Below are positions 17,179-25,525 of a DNA stretch of 64,000 bases, piece after piece. Below the pieces are notes generated by a model that was not told where the DNA came from, searched no databases, and saw only the letters and a program-made list of their open reading frames with translations. Source of the DNA: Candidatus Companilactobacillus pullicola. Its GTDB lineage: Bacteria > Bacillota > Bacilli > Lactobacillales > Lactobacillaceae. Where the stretch lies: assembly GCA_019116025.1 (NCBI GenBank), contig DXCM01000031.1, positions 1 to 64,000 on the forward strand, in the 5' to 3' direction. The position numbers and the translations under genes are program-made. Position 1 is the first letter of the stretch. Every line of letters starts with the position of its first letter.

Positions 17179-18231
17179 ATGTATTTAACTTTAAAAGAAC
17201 TCAGACACGATAAATGGAAATTCGGTGCGTTAGGATTGATCATCTTTTTGATTGTTTTCCTCGTGCTCTTTATCACAGGATTAGCCAATGGCCTAGCCAA
17301 CGACAGTGGTTCTGCCATTAAAGAGACTCCCGCCGAAACCTTCATTCTACAAAAAGGCTCACAAGCTCGATTAAATCGATCTAAATTAACTAACCAAGAT
17401 TGGCAAAAATTTCAAAATAAATATCATAACGCCGCTACAAAACTAAGTATTGCGCAAATGACGATCCAAAGACAAAATAATGCCAGTAAGAAAACCGATA
17501 TTGCTTATTTTGTAATTGATAAGAACAGTTTTCTCGCTCCTAACACTGTTAAAAATATGACCGGCAATCAAGTCTATGTCAGTCGTAAGTTAGAAGCTGA
17601 CGGATACAAAGTCGGTGATAACTTCAAAGATTCCAACAGTGGCAAAACTTTTAAAATCGCTGGTTTCACTAGTAACGAATCCTATTCTCACTCTCCTGTC
17701 ATTTACTTGAACAACAAACAGGCGCAAAATATTCTTCCCGATTCTCAAAGTTTCAACGCTGTCGCACTCAAGGAGAATCTAACTAAGAGATCCGGCTACC
17801 AAGTCATCAGCAAACAAACATTGATCAACAATATTCCCGGTTACTCAGCTGAACAAAGCTCCCTTTACCTGATGATTGGCTTCCTATATCTCATTTCACT
17901 ATTTGTTCTCGCGGTTTTCTTCTATATCATCAACCTACAAAAAATCAGCGATTTCGGAACACTCAAAGCCTTGGGAACTACTACTTCTTACTTAGTTAGA
18001 CACGTTCTTACAGAAATGGGACTATTGTCGGCTGGTGCTATCCTCGTCTCATTCTTAGTAACTTATCTGATAAAACTACAGATGCCGGCTTCAATGCCGT
18101 TCAGTCTCAGTTTAACGACACTATTAGGTACTGGGCTACTATTTCTCGCCATCGCCATTCTGAGTGCTCTCTTGTCGCTCATCAAAGTTGTCAAAATTGA
18201 CCCTATCACCGCTATTGGAGGTAACAAATAA
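17179..18231 (+). CDS. ABC transporter permease, FtsX family (HrtB-like)
   Basis: The 350-residue protein has one N-terminal membrane helix (about 15-38), an extracellular domain of about 190 residues, and three C-terminal helices with the FtsX motif FGTLKALGTTTSYLVRHV. This topology and length match HrtB-type heme exporter permeases. AAGGAGG lies just upstream of ATG 17179. The stop overlaps the start of the ATPase gene by one base (TAATG). HrtB identity is an inference from size, gene order and the divergent TetR gene; other DevC/MacB-like exporters remain possible. Confidence 0.85.
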   Translation: MYLTLKELRHDKWKFGALGLIIFLIVFLVLFITGLANGLANDSGSAIKETPAETFILQKGSQARLNRSKLTNQDWQKFQNKYHNAATKLSIAQMTIQRQNNASKKTDIAYFVIDKNSFLAPNTVKNMTGNQVYVSRKLEADGYKVGDNFKDSNSGKTFKIAGFTSNESYSHSPVIYLNNKQAQNILPDSQSFNAVALKENLTKRSGYQVISKQTLINNIPGYSAEQSSLYLMIGFLYLISLFVLAVFFYIINLQKISDFGTLKALGTTTSYLVRHVLTEMGLLSAGAILVSFLVTYLIKLQMPASMPFSLSLTTLLGTGLLFLAIAILSALLSLIKVVKIDPITAIGGNK

Positions 18232-18899
18232 TGTCAGTTCTAGAATTGAAAAATATTATAAAGAATTATCCTGACGGACAAAATATCAATGAAGTGTTAA
18301 AAGATATCTCTTTTCAAGTAGAAAAAGGTGAATTTGCGGCTATCATGGGACCCAGTGGTGCTGGTAAAAGTACTTTACTCACAATTATGGGGGCTCTGCT
18401 TTCACCTAGTTCCGGAACCGTTCTACTGAATAATCAAGATATCAGTAATTTTTCTAAGAAGAAACAAACACAAATTAGGTTAAATGAAATCGGCTTTATC
18501 TTTCAAAACTCTGATTTGATTCCATATCTAAAAATTTCTGAACAACTGCAATTTATTCAAAAAATTTCCAAAAAGAAACCCGCTGACGCCATCGCCATTT
18601 TGGAAAAGTTAGGCCTCGGCAATCGTTTAGACAGCTATCCTAACGTTCTATCCGGTGGGGAAAAACAACGTGTCGCTATTGCTAGAGCTTTTATCAATGA
18701 ACCAGATTTAATCTTAGCCGACGAACCAACAGCCAGTTTAGATTCAAAACGTGGCCGTGAAGTGGTCCAAATTATTCAAGAAACCGTTCATGAACAAAAC
18801 AAGGCTGCCGTAATGGTAACGCACGATGAACGTGTTCTCGATTTAGTCGATACGCTTTGGCAAATTGAGGATGGTAAATTGAAGAAAGTAACTAAATAG
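18231..18899 (+). CDS. ABC transporter ATP-binding protein (HrtA-like)
   Basis: The 222-residue ATPase shows Walker A GPSGAGKST, signature LSGGEKQRVAIARA, Walker B LILADEPTASLD and the H-loop MVTHDE. It is of the LolD/MacB-type small ATPases that pair with FtsX permeases. It shares one base with the permease gene, so translation is coupled. With the permease and the divergent TetR regulator it forms a complete export cassette. Confidence 0.9.
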   Translation: MSVLELKNIIKNYPDGQNINEVLKDISFQVEKGEFAAIMGPSGAGKSTLLTIMGALLSPSSGTVLLNNQDISNFSKKKQTQIRLNEIGFIFQNSDLIPYLKISEQLQFIQKISKKKPADAIAILEKLGLGNRLDSYPNVLSGGEKQRVAIARAFINEPDLILADEPTASLDSKRGREVVQIIQETVHEQNKAAVMVTHDERVLDLVDTLWQIEDGKLKKVTK

Positions 18900-18930
18900 T
18901 TCTTCTCAAACATGTTGTGGTGTAAAACTG

Positions 18931-19107
18931 CCGTCCTCCACAAAAATTGGGAATGCTGTTGGAACGCTATGGGCGCGATTCGGAGCTAATCATTTTACAC
19001 TTCGTGCAAAATAATGGATCTCCGAAGTCGGCCTTATTGTAATCGGCAAAGCCGATAACAATAATCTCATAGGTGAACGCATTCCCAATTTTTGCTCCGG
19101 ACTAAAT
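18931..19107 (+). repeat. Family A structured intergenic repeat, copy A4
   Basis: Begins GCCGTCCTCCAC 31 nt after the ATPase stop and ends CTCCGGACTAAAT. The outer arms CAAAAATTGGGAATGC (18942-18957) and GCATTCCCAATTTTTG (19079-19094) are a perfect 16-bp match. Inside are the GCACTTCGTGC hairpin and the ATCGGC/GCCGAT hairpin. Confidence 0.88.
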
Positions 19108-19145
19108 CCGGTTCTATTTATCAGTTATTGTAAAATTTAAATATT

Positions 19146-19214
19146 AAAAAACAGACTCTATTAAGAGATTCAGACATATTTGCATGTCTTGAAATACTTA
19201 ATGGGTCTGTTTTT
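19146..19214. terminator. Bidirectional terminator, loop family C (C3)
   Basis: AAAACAGAC pairs with GTCTGTTTTT around a loop starting TCTATTAAGAGATTCAGAC. It lies midway between the inverted copies A4 and A5. Confidence 0.75.
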
Positions 19215-19307
19215 AGTTTAGAATTTAAAAGTTGCTATTTTTACCATGTGAGGTTAGATGATATCTAATTGCTGTATTTTTTTCCGATAATATTAGAACT
19301 AGGAATC

Positions 19308-19485
19308 TAGTCGGTAGTAAAAAATCTGTGGGCTCTCAGTGGTGAGATTATACTTAGCTTGCGCAGCAAGGTTAGTATAAGACCGAGCTTAGAGATCCAT
19401 GATTGCGCACGAAGTGCGGAATTATTAGCTCTAAGTCGTGTCCACCACGTTCCAGCGGCCCACAGATTTTTTGCGGACAACGGCA
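19308..19485 (-). repeat. Family A structured intergenic repeat, copy A5
   Basis: Inverted relative to A4. Outer arms AAAAAATCTGTGGGC (19319-19333) and GCCCACAGATTTTTT (19458-19472) are perfect but unrelated in sequence to those of A4. Junction helix GTGGTG/CACCAC replaces GCTATG/CATAGC. A4, C3 and A5 account for most of the 653-nt gap between convergent genes. Confidence 0.85.
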
Positions 19486-19552
19486 TATTTCAACTATATC
19501 AGTTATTATTAACGCTACAACCAAATTCGAGTAACAACTTAAATCATTACGC

Positions 19553-19951
19553 TTAAGATTTTTTATTACGCATTTTTACTAACCTAGTTAATCTTTTAGC
19601 ATCAATCATTTGATTGAGATATATTCCTAACCAGATAAAGAGGTAGATAATAACGAATCTAAACAGATTAACCCAACTATGCTTGGATAAATTATCAAGC
19701 CAGCCATTGTAGGCAGTCATCGATATTACTAACGTTAATGTCACCACAAAATGAATCGCTATTTCTAGCCAAAAATTCCAATCGTATTCGAATATCATCG
19801 ATATCCATCCAATAAAGAGACTCATCAGCCAAATGCTAATAATATTTTGAGGCGTAACTGTGGTAGTGCCTTGAATAACGAGAATTGCTAAATAAGTTAA
19901 TGATCCAATCAGAATTCCAATCAGACCATGACGAAAAAGTTTTCTAAGCAT
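19553..19951 (-). CDS. DUF3021 membrane protein
   Basis: The 132-residue protein has four hydrophobic helices (about 10-30, 38-55, 60-85 and 100-120) and a basic C-terminus, which fits DUF3021. This family is nearly always encoded next to a LytTR regulator and often inhibits or tunes it at the membrane. ATG 19951 lies 2 nt after the LytTR stop, so the two are translationally coupled. It is the last gene of the ABC operon that starts at 22155. Confidence 0.85.
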   Translation of the reverse strand: MLRKLFRHGLIGILIGSLTYLAILVIQGTTTVTPQNIISIWLMSLFIGWISMIFEYDWNFWLEIAIHFVVTLTLVISMTAYNGWLDNLSKHSWVNLFRFVIIYLFIWLGIYLNQMIDAKRLTRLVKMRNKKS

Positions 19952-19953
19952 CC

Positions 19954-20412
19954 TTACATCCCCAAACTTTCTTTTAATTGTGGCAAGTACTTGCGACTAA
20001 CGGTTAATTTCTCATCATTATCCATAAATGCCAGCATGTTACCTGAAAACGATGCTTCCAACGAGCTCAAATGATTCAAATTTATCAGTGCACTTTTAGA
20101 AATCTGAATGAAGTCACCATTATTCAGGCGCTGATATATTTCTTTTAACTTTCCCTTTAATTTATGCACCTTAGTCTGTGTATAAACGGTTAATTCATTT
20201 TTGTATACTTCAATCGCAATAATCTCATCCAATTGAATCATCACTACACGATCATCTACCGCTAACGGCACAACATCAGTGTGACTATCCAACTTTTCGA
20301 TTGTCTTCAATAAACTCTGCACATCATCAGAAAAGCTCCGTGCTTCAACGATTACTTTGGCTTTGTCGGTTGGCATATCATCTTTCTGTTGATAATTAAT
20401 CTCTATTTTCAT
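19954..20412 (-). CDS. LytTR family DNA-binding regulator
   Basis: The 152-residue protein has a C-terminal LytTR domain (about 50-150) with IIAIEVYKNELTVYT, LKEIYQRLNNGDFIQISKSALINLNHL and a typical final beta-hairpin. It lacks a receiver domain, as usual for LytTR proteins paired with DUF3021. ATG 20412 has GGGGAAACTC upstream. It is cotranscribed with an ABC-2 exporter and probably autoregulates the operon through the direct repeats at 22174-22240. Confidence 0.9.
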   Translation of the reverse strand: MKIEINYQQKDDMPTDKAKVIVEARSFSDDVQSLLKTIEKLDSHTDVVPLAVDDRVVMIQLDEIIAIEVYKNELTVYTQTKVHKLKGKLKEIYQRLNNGDFIQISKSALINLNHLSSLEASFSGNMLAFMDNDEKLTVSRKYLPQLKESLGM

Positions 20413-20423
20413 GAGTTTCCCCG

Positions 20424-21281
20424 TCAGATTTTATTTAGAACTATGCTCCTATTATATCGGTAAAATCCCAGAATAAAGGCCAATACGATTATAAAAGTTA
20501 TCCCCATATTCAATGTTTCTGTGGAAAATCCTTTGCCAATGACGACTCCCATAGTTTTTTTGAAATCTAAAATTTTATCCACAGGTAATCCTTTCAGTGA
20601 ATTGTTTAGTGCTTTACCCATTATTATCTGACGATACATTGCGGCGTTATATGGAGCTGGTGTTAATTTAATCAGAGATTTTGCAAAGTCAGGCATCGCC
20701 CCGATGGGGAAATAAACTCCTGCAAAGAAGCCGGCCGCAGTACCAATAATGGTATTAATTTTCCCAAAAGTATCGGCAGTCTTCACAAAGGTAAAGATCA
20801 AAAGGTTAATCGCCGACCACAATAAACTGCTTAAGATCATTAATCCCAATAGTTTTAAGAAAATTATTCCATCAAAAATTATCTGGTCCTGAATCATAAA
20901 GTAGATCTGCATAATAGCATACATGAAAACTTGCATAATAAATCCAATTATCCAGGCACTCAATAGATACGACAACGTGATTTTTGTATAGGATGTATCG
21001 GTCAAAACTAAATCAGCCAATCGATTGCTTTCACGATCACTGACTAAATTGGTCATTGCCCCGCCGGTAGTAGTTATTGCGGTAACCGTCAAAGTTCCGC
21101 CAATTAACCAGTAATCCAGTATTTTCTGTGACTCTTTAATGGCAGACCAACTCTGTTCCATGCTTTGTCTTAAAAATACTAAGTACAGTACAAATGAAAT
21201 CAATGCTCCTAACAGCGAAAAGAATATCTTACTTTTGCTAGAGAAAAACAATCTTAGATTACGTTCAATTAAACTTTTCAT
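20424..21281 (-). CDS. ABC-2 type transporter permease
   Basis: The 285-residue protein has six predicted helices and an ABC-2 permease layout, including GTAAGFFAGVYFPIGAMPDFAKSLIKLTP near the C-terminal half. I start at ATG 21281, one base after the ATPase stop; the TTG at 21290 lies inside the ribosome site region. With the upstream ATPase it forms an exporter whose substrate is unknown. Such LytTR-linked ABC-2 exporters are often bacteriocin-immunity or peptide-efflux systems. Confidence 0.87.
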   Translation of the reverse strand: MKSLIERNLRLFFSSKSKIFFSLLGALISFVLYLVFLRQSMEQSWSAIKESQKILDYWLIGGTLTVTAITTTGGAMTNLVSDRESNRLADLVLTDTSYTKITLSYLLSAWIIGFIMQVFMYAIMQIYFMIQDQIIFDGIIFLKLLGLMILSSLLWSAINLLIFTFVKTADTFGKINTIIGTAAGFFAGVYFPIGAMPDFAKSLIKLTPAPYNAAMYRQIIMGKALNNSLKGLPVDKILDFKKTMGVVIGKGFSTETLNMGITFIIVLAFILGFYRYNRSIVLNKI

Positions 21282-21282
21282 T

Positions 21283-22155
21283 TTATTCAACTTCCCTTCC
21301 CGTTAAATTCAAAAAGATATCATCCATATTGCCCCGTCGATAATCAAAGGTAACTATCTGGTCCGCCAACTGATTTAAAATTTTTAAACAGTCCGTTGTC
21401 GAAACAAATACAGAAACCTTATCTCCCTCCCATTGAAATTGATAACCGCTTGGCAACTGAACATCTGCGGATTTAACTTGCATCGTTAAGCAATTTTGGG
21501 CAAATCTAGCTTGCAAATTTTCCACGGTATCTGAAGCAATAATTTTTCCGTGATCAATAACGTAGACAAAATCAGCTTCCTCGGCTTCTTCCAAATAATG
21601 AGTTGTCAAAACTATGGTCAAATTCATTTCTTGGCGTAATTCATTAAGCACTCCCCAAATCAATTCTCGTGTCTGAATGTCCAATCCCGTCGTTGGTTCA
21701 TCTAAAAACAAGACCTCTGGTTCATGCAATAAAGCTCTGACAATATCTACGCGGCGCTTTTGACCACCGGATAGGGTTTTGTATTTTTGATTAATAATCT
21801 TTTGTAGAGAAAACTTTTCAATCCAATAATTTAAATTACGATTTAAATGTTGATATAAACCCTGACGAATCGTTAAATTCTGCTTGACTGTTAAATCATC
21901 ATCCAGAATACTCTTTTGAAAAACAACACCAATCCTTTGATGGTACTGTTTATCCTGAGGGGTGAATCCATCTAAAGAAATTTGTCCCTGAGTTGCCTGA
22001 ATAATGCCAATCAACATATTGATCGTAGTTGATTTCCCCGCTCCATTTGGTCCTAAAAAAGCTACTAAGTCACCCTTTTTGATTGATAAATTAATATTAT
22101 TAACAACTGTCTTATGGTTGAATTTTTTAGTAAGATTTTGAACTTGTAAGAACAT
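21283..22155 (-). CDS. ABC transporter ATP-binding protein (ABC-2 exporter)
   Basis: The 290-residue protein carries Walker A GPNGAGKST, Q-loop VVFQKSILDDDLTV, signature LSGGQKRRVDIVRA, Walker B VLFLDEPTTGLD and H-loop LTTHY. The C-terminal extension after about residue 225 is like that of DrrA/NatA-type ATPases. ATG 22155 has AAGGAGG upstream. It is the first gene of a four-gene operon: ATPase, permease, LytTR, DUF3021. Confidence 0.92.
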   Translation of the reverse strand: MFLQVQNLTKKFNHKTVVNNINLSIKKGDLVAFLGPNGAGKSTTINMLIGIIQATQGQISLDGFTPQDKQYHQRIGVVFQKSILDDDLTVKQNLTIRQGLYQHLNRNLNYWIEKFSLQKIINQKYKTLSGGQKRRVDIVRALLHEPEVLFLDEPTTGLDIQTRELIWGVLNELRQEMNLTIVLTTHYLEEAEEADFVYVIDHGKIIASDTVENLQARFAQNCLTMQVKSADVQLPSGYQFQWEGDKVSVFVSTTDCLKILNQLADQIVTFDYRRGNMDDIFLNLTGREVE

Positions 22156-22173
22156 GATTTCGACCTCCTTAAT

Positions 22174-22240
22174 TAAGTGAGGTCATTATAACCAGAAAAT
22201 TTTTCTTGTGGTTTAATTTGTCGATAAGTGGTCATAATTG
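22174..22240 (-). promoter_or_regulatory. Promoter with paired direct repeats, likely LytTR sites
   Basis: TAAGTGAGGTCATTATA (22174-22190) and TAAGTGGTCATAATTG (22225-22240) are near-identical direct repeats 51 nt apart. A -10 TATAAT (minus strand, 22185-22190) overlaps the proximal repeat and there is no good -35, as expected for an activator-dependent promoter. Confidence 0.5.
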
Positions 22241-22267
22241 ACTGTTAAGGTGTTTATTTTTGAACAC

Positions 22268-22302
22268 AAAAAACAGGCAAACCATTTTGATTTGCCTGTT
22301 TT
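22268..22302 (-). terminator. Terminator of the redox gene pair
   Basis: AAAACAGGCAAA pairs with TTTGCCTGTTTT, just after the stop at 22314 and before the divergent-side ABC operon promoter. Confidence 0.75.
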
Positions 22303-22313
22303 GTGGTTCTAAT

Positions 22314-22907
22314 TTATTGGTCAATATCTTCAATACCTAAAGTAACACTCTCTTTGGCATTATCAACAGCATCTAAAGCTGCTAGAACAACCATGCTGAC
22401 AGGTAAGCTTCTGTGTGGCGCATCACTATCAACTGCATCATCGTCACTAACCATTGTAGCTGGTCTTAAAATAACGTGTCTGAAACTACGTTTCTTGATA
22501 TCTTCTTCAGCGTCACGTTTTGTTTGAATATATCTCTTATTGGCGTTAGGAATGTCATCAACTGAGAAGTAAACAAATACCGGAACCTTGTTCTCTTCTG
22601 CCGCGTTGGCAATATTTACAGCACTCTCATAATTAACTTTTTCAAAAGTAAGATTTTCATTAGGGTCTTCACGCCATTCGCCAATTGTATCGATTACTAC
22701 GTCGGCATCTTTCAAATATTGTGTCCAGAATCCCTTTGATAGAGCATTTCCAATCTTCCAGTCGACCTTACGGTGCCAAGCATCATTACCTACCGGTTCA
22801 CCAGTTCTAGAAATACTTGTAACTGTATAATCATCTTCCAATAATTGTTGGGCAAATTCGCCGCCCACGAATCCGTTTGCTCCTAAAATAACTGCTTTTT
22901 TAGTCAT
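22314..22907 (-). CDS. NAD(P)-binding epimerase/NmrA-like protein
   Basis: The 197-residue protein begins with a Rossmann motif (VILGANGFVGGEFAQ, GxxGxxG type) and has DVVIDTIGEW in the second half of the fold. It is shorter than full epimerases and lacks a clear YxxxK pair, so it fits the atypical SDR/NmrA-like group, whose members are reductases or NADP sensors. AGAGGGA precedes ATG 22907. It lies 18 nt downstream of an aldo/keto reductase gene and is probably cotranscribed with it. Confidence 0.8.
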   Translation of the reverse strand: MTKKAVILGANGFVGGEFAQQLLEDDYTVTSISRTGEPVGNDAWHRKVDWKIGNALSKGFWTQYLKDADVVIDTIGEWREDPNENLTFEKVNYESAVNIANAAEENKVPVFVYFSVDDIPNANKRYIQTKRDAEEDIKKRSFRHVILRPATMVSDDDAVDSDAPHRSLPVSMVVLAALDAVDNAKESVTLGIEDIDQ

Positions 22908-22925
22908 AATTTATCCCTCTTTCAA

Positions 22926-23855
22926 TTAGTCAAAAGTTGATTCGACATCTTTAAAAGTTTCGTCAATTGTATGATAGTCTCTATCGCTTAATTTAATATC
23001 TAATGACTTAACATTTTGCTCGATTTGTTCCGGTTTTCTTGCACCTGGAATCACGATTGAAATGTTAGGATTTTGCATATACCAAGCTAAAATTGTTTGA
23101 GCAACTGTCGCTTCATATCTATCGGCAATCTTTTCTACGATTTCCAATGAAGTGATGATATCACCAAATCTTTCACGACTGTATTGATTGAACTTATTAC
23201 TATCGCCGAATCTGTATTTCCCAGTCAATAAGCCCGACGCTAGTGGGAAATACGGAACGAAAGAAATTTTATTTTCTTTCAAATATGGGAATAACTCTGC
23301 TTCAGCATCACGATGCAGCAAACTGTAATTATCCTCAACAATATCAACGAGACCATCTTTATTAGCCTCTTTGATCTGATCCAATGAGAAGTTAGATACA
23401 CCAATTGCTCTGATCTTGCCGGCTTTTTTCAATTCATTCAAAGCTTGAACTGCCTGATCCTTAGGTGTTTTTTCATCTGGAAAATGAATATAAAAAATAT
23501 CGATATAATCTGTCTTTAATCTCTTTAAAGCTTCATCAACTGCATTCTTTAAAAACTCAGGACTATTATTGATCGTTCCATTACTAGAATCCTGTGCTGC
23601 CTTTGTAGCAATAATCAATTTATGACGATCATAATTTTGGATAACATCGCCAATAATTTCTTCAGAACGGCCCAAGCCATACATATAAGCAGTATCCAAA
23701 GTAGTAATTCCGCTTTCGATAGCTTCTTTTACTACCGCATAACCGTCTTCATCATTTAAACCCGCAAAAATATTATGGCCGCCAACTTTATTAGTTCCTA
23801 AGCCAAGTTTTTTGCTTACTACATCTGTGCTACCAATTTTTACTAAATCAGTCAT
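22926..23855 (-). CDS. Aldo/keto reductase
   Basis: The 309-residue protein is a full-length AKR TIM barrel. It has LDTAYMYGLGRSEEIIG (catalytic Asp and Tyr), IIATKAAQ (catalytic Lys), DIFYIHFPDEKTP (catalytic His) and the cofactor segment IVIPGARKPEQIEQN. It reduces aldehydes or ketones with NADPH. GAGGTG lies upstream of ATG 23855. It forms a short operon with the NmrA-like gene. The natural substrate is unknown. Confidence 0.92.
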   Translation of the reverse strand: MTDLVKIGSTDVVSKKLGLGTNKVGGHNIFAGLNDEDGYAVVKEAIESGITTLDTAYMYGLGRSEEIIGDVIQNYDRHKLIIATKAAQDSSNGTINNSPEFLKNAVDEALKRLKTDYIDIFYIHFPDEKTPKDQAVQALNELKKAGKIRAIGVSNFSLDQIKEANKDGLVDIVEDNYSLLHRDAEAELFPYLKENKISFVPYFPLASGLLTGKYRFGDSNKFNQYSRERFGDIITSLEIVEKIADRYEATVAQTILAWYMQNPNISIVIPGARKPEQIEQNVKSLDIKLSDRDYHTIDETFKDVESTFD

Positions 23856-23910
23856 ACGTTCACCTCGCTGTTCTGAAACCGTTACCTTTATAATAGCTCA
23901 ATTATGCCAA

Positions 23911-23948
23911 AAAAAATAAGATTACGTCTAATTAGTAATCTTATTTTT
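23911..23948. terminator. Intrinsic terminator after the EamA gene
   Basis: AAAATAAGATTAC pairs with GTAATCTTATTTTT, 15 nt beyond the stop at 23963. Confidence 0.8.
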
Positions 23949-23962
23949 GATAAATTTATATT

Positions 23963-25069
23963 TTAATTTTCTGATGGTAACTCATGTGCCTGACGTTTTT
24001 CTTCAATTGATTCACGAACTGCTTCTTCAGTAGCACGTCCACGTTTAGCAAGTTCACCATTTTCAAGTTCTTCTTTAACTTTAGCCAATTCATCGACTTC
24101 TTGGTGTGCTTCAGGGTTGTTACGTCTGAAAATAGCCATAACACTGTAAGCAATCTTTTCACCCATAAGAGTAACGAATGAACCTAACAAGATAACAACA
24201 ATACCAATGATGGTATTGACTTTCATAGCTTCACCTAAAATGATTAAAGCCAAGACTGGAGCCAAGGCTGGTTTAACTAGGAAGATCAATGAAGCTTGAA
24301 GAATACCAACCTTTTCCATTGATAGGAAGTACAATCCGAAAGCTACACCAGTAACCAAAACAGAAATGTATAGAATCAATGGCAATGTTTGTAAACTAAT
24401 TCCCTTGAAGAAAGGAATGTTAACAAATTCAGAATAGTTACTTGGAATATTTTGTGCAATTGGTAAATGACTTAGACCCATCAAGATACCTAGTTCAGTT
24501 GAACCGAATAGGAATGATAAGCAAGTCATAGAAAGACCATTTAAACCAATTTTTCCACCATTTACACGTGACATAACACCATAAACACCGAAAAGAATTG
24601 ATGACAATAATCCTAACATGATACCCATAGCACCGCTTAAATGTAGCGGATTAATAATGATCAAAAGTCCGATCAAAGTTAGAACCAAAGCTAAGACATT
24701 AGTTCTAGATAGCTTTTCTTTTAAGAACACGAAACCAATAATCAAACCAAAGATAGGATTAGCACTCAACATAATAGCGATAACAGAAGCAGTGGTCATC
24801 CCGATAGATAATTGATACAACGTCATACTCAAAACTACAATAACAAAACCAGTTAGAGCGATACGTCCAAAATCAGATTTGGATAATCTAACACTGTGCT
24901 TTCTCATGTACATCAGAGTGAAAGGCAACAATGCCAAACCACCAATTAAGAATCTGACAAAATTCAATTCAATAGGATTAAATTGGCCTCCGGCGATCTT
25001 CAAGGCAATTTCCATAGAACTGAATAGAAATGTTGGTATCAATATATAAAAGAAACTCTTTAAATTCAA
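23963..25069 (-). CDS. EamA/DMT family exporter with charged C-terminal tail
   Basis: The 368-residue protein has ten membrane helices in two EamA repeats (about 5-140 and 150-300); typical segments are EFVLRFLIGG-like NFVRFLIGGLALLP and LGEAMKVNTIIGIVVILLGSFV. A cytosolic tail of about 45 residues, rich in Glu and Lys, follows and is not part of the family core. The start is uncertain: the frame is closed by TAA two codons upstream, leaving TTG 25069 as the first start. A GGGGG tract lies somewhat far from it. Substrates of such exporters are usually amino acids or metabolites. Confidence 0.82.
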   Translation of the reverse strand: MNLKSFFYILIPTFLFSSMEIALKIAGGQFNPIELNFVRFLIGGLALLPFTLMYMRKHSVRLSKSDFGRIALTGFVIVVLSMTLYQLSIGMTTASVIAIMLSANPIFGLIIGFVFLKEKLSRTNVLALVLTLIGLLIIINPLHLSGAMGIMLGLLSSILFGVYGVMSRVNGGKIGLNGLSMTCLSFLFGSTELGILMGLSHLPIAQNIPSNYSEFVNIPFFKGISLQTLPLILYISVLVTGVAFGLYFLSMEKVGILQASLIFLVKPALAPVLALIILGEAMKVNTIIGIVVILLGSFVTLMGEKIAYSVMAIFRRNNPEAHQEVDELAKVKEELENGELAKRGRATEEAVRESIEEKRQAHELPSEN

Positions 25070-25180
25070 AACTTAATTTCATCCCCCAATTTTGCAAGTC
25101 AATATTCTAAGTGTACTCCTGATTTTGGGGTCTATTTGAATGAAAGTGTTTCCAATCTAAAAAAAGAATGTGCTTAAATT

Positions 25181-25357
25181 CCCGTCCTCCACAAAAACTG
25201 GGAATGTATTGGAACGCTATGGGCACGATTTAAAACTAATTATTTTACACTTCGTGCAAAATAATGGATTTTTAAAGTCGGCCTTATTGTAATCGGCAAA
25301 GCCGATAACAATAATTTCATAGCTGAATACATTCCCAGTTTTTGTTCCGGACTAAAG
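25181..25357 (+). repeat. Family A structured intergenic repeat, copy A6
   Basis: Outer arms CAAAAACTGGGAATGTATT (25192-25210) and AATACATTCCCAGTTTTTG (25326-25344) are a perfect 19-bp match. The C/G change relative to A4 and A9 is compensated on the other arm. It lies in the 456-nt gap between two minus-strand genes, so here it does not follow a plus-strand gene. Confidence 0.88.
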
Positions 25358-25396
25358 AGTACTTTGCTTATTTATCCAGTATCTTTTCTACAACAT

Positions 25397-25486
25397 ACGT
25401 ATTCAATCATATATATGTGTCTTAAATAACAAATAGAGACTATCGTTTTATTTTCTATAGAGCCAAGGATTCAGTTGGTAGCATCT
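25397..25486. repeat. Degenerate family C hairpin and family A remnant
   Basis: Positions 25397-25440 resemble the family C loop (ATTCAATCATATATATG then GTCTTAAATA) but have lost the stem. Positions 25468-25485 (GGATTCAGTTGGTAGCA) resemble the inverted start of A5 (GGAATCTAGTCGGTAGTA). This is what a decayed A-C-A' composite would leave. Confidence 0.4.
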
Positions 25487-25525
25487 CGTTACAACCAAAC
25501 TTAAATAAGAACTGCATTTCTTAAT

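Noticed and set aside
19359..19556. 65-residue ORF within repeat A5
   Set aside because: Consists almost entirely of the structured repeat; no coding signature and no ribosome site.
22303..22527. 74-residue plus-strand ORF
   Set aside because: Shadow of the NAD(P)-binding protein gene on the minus strand, without a ribosome site.
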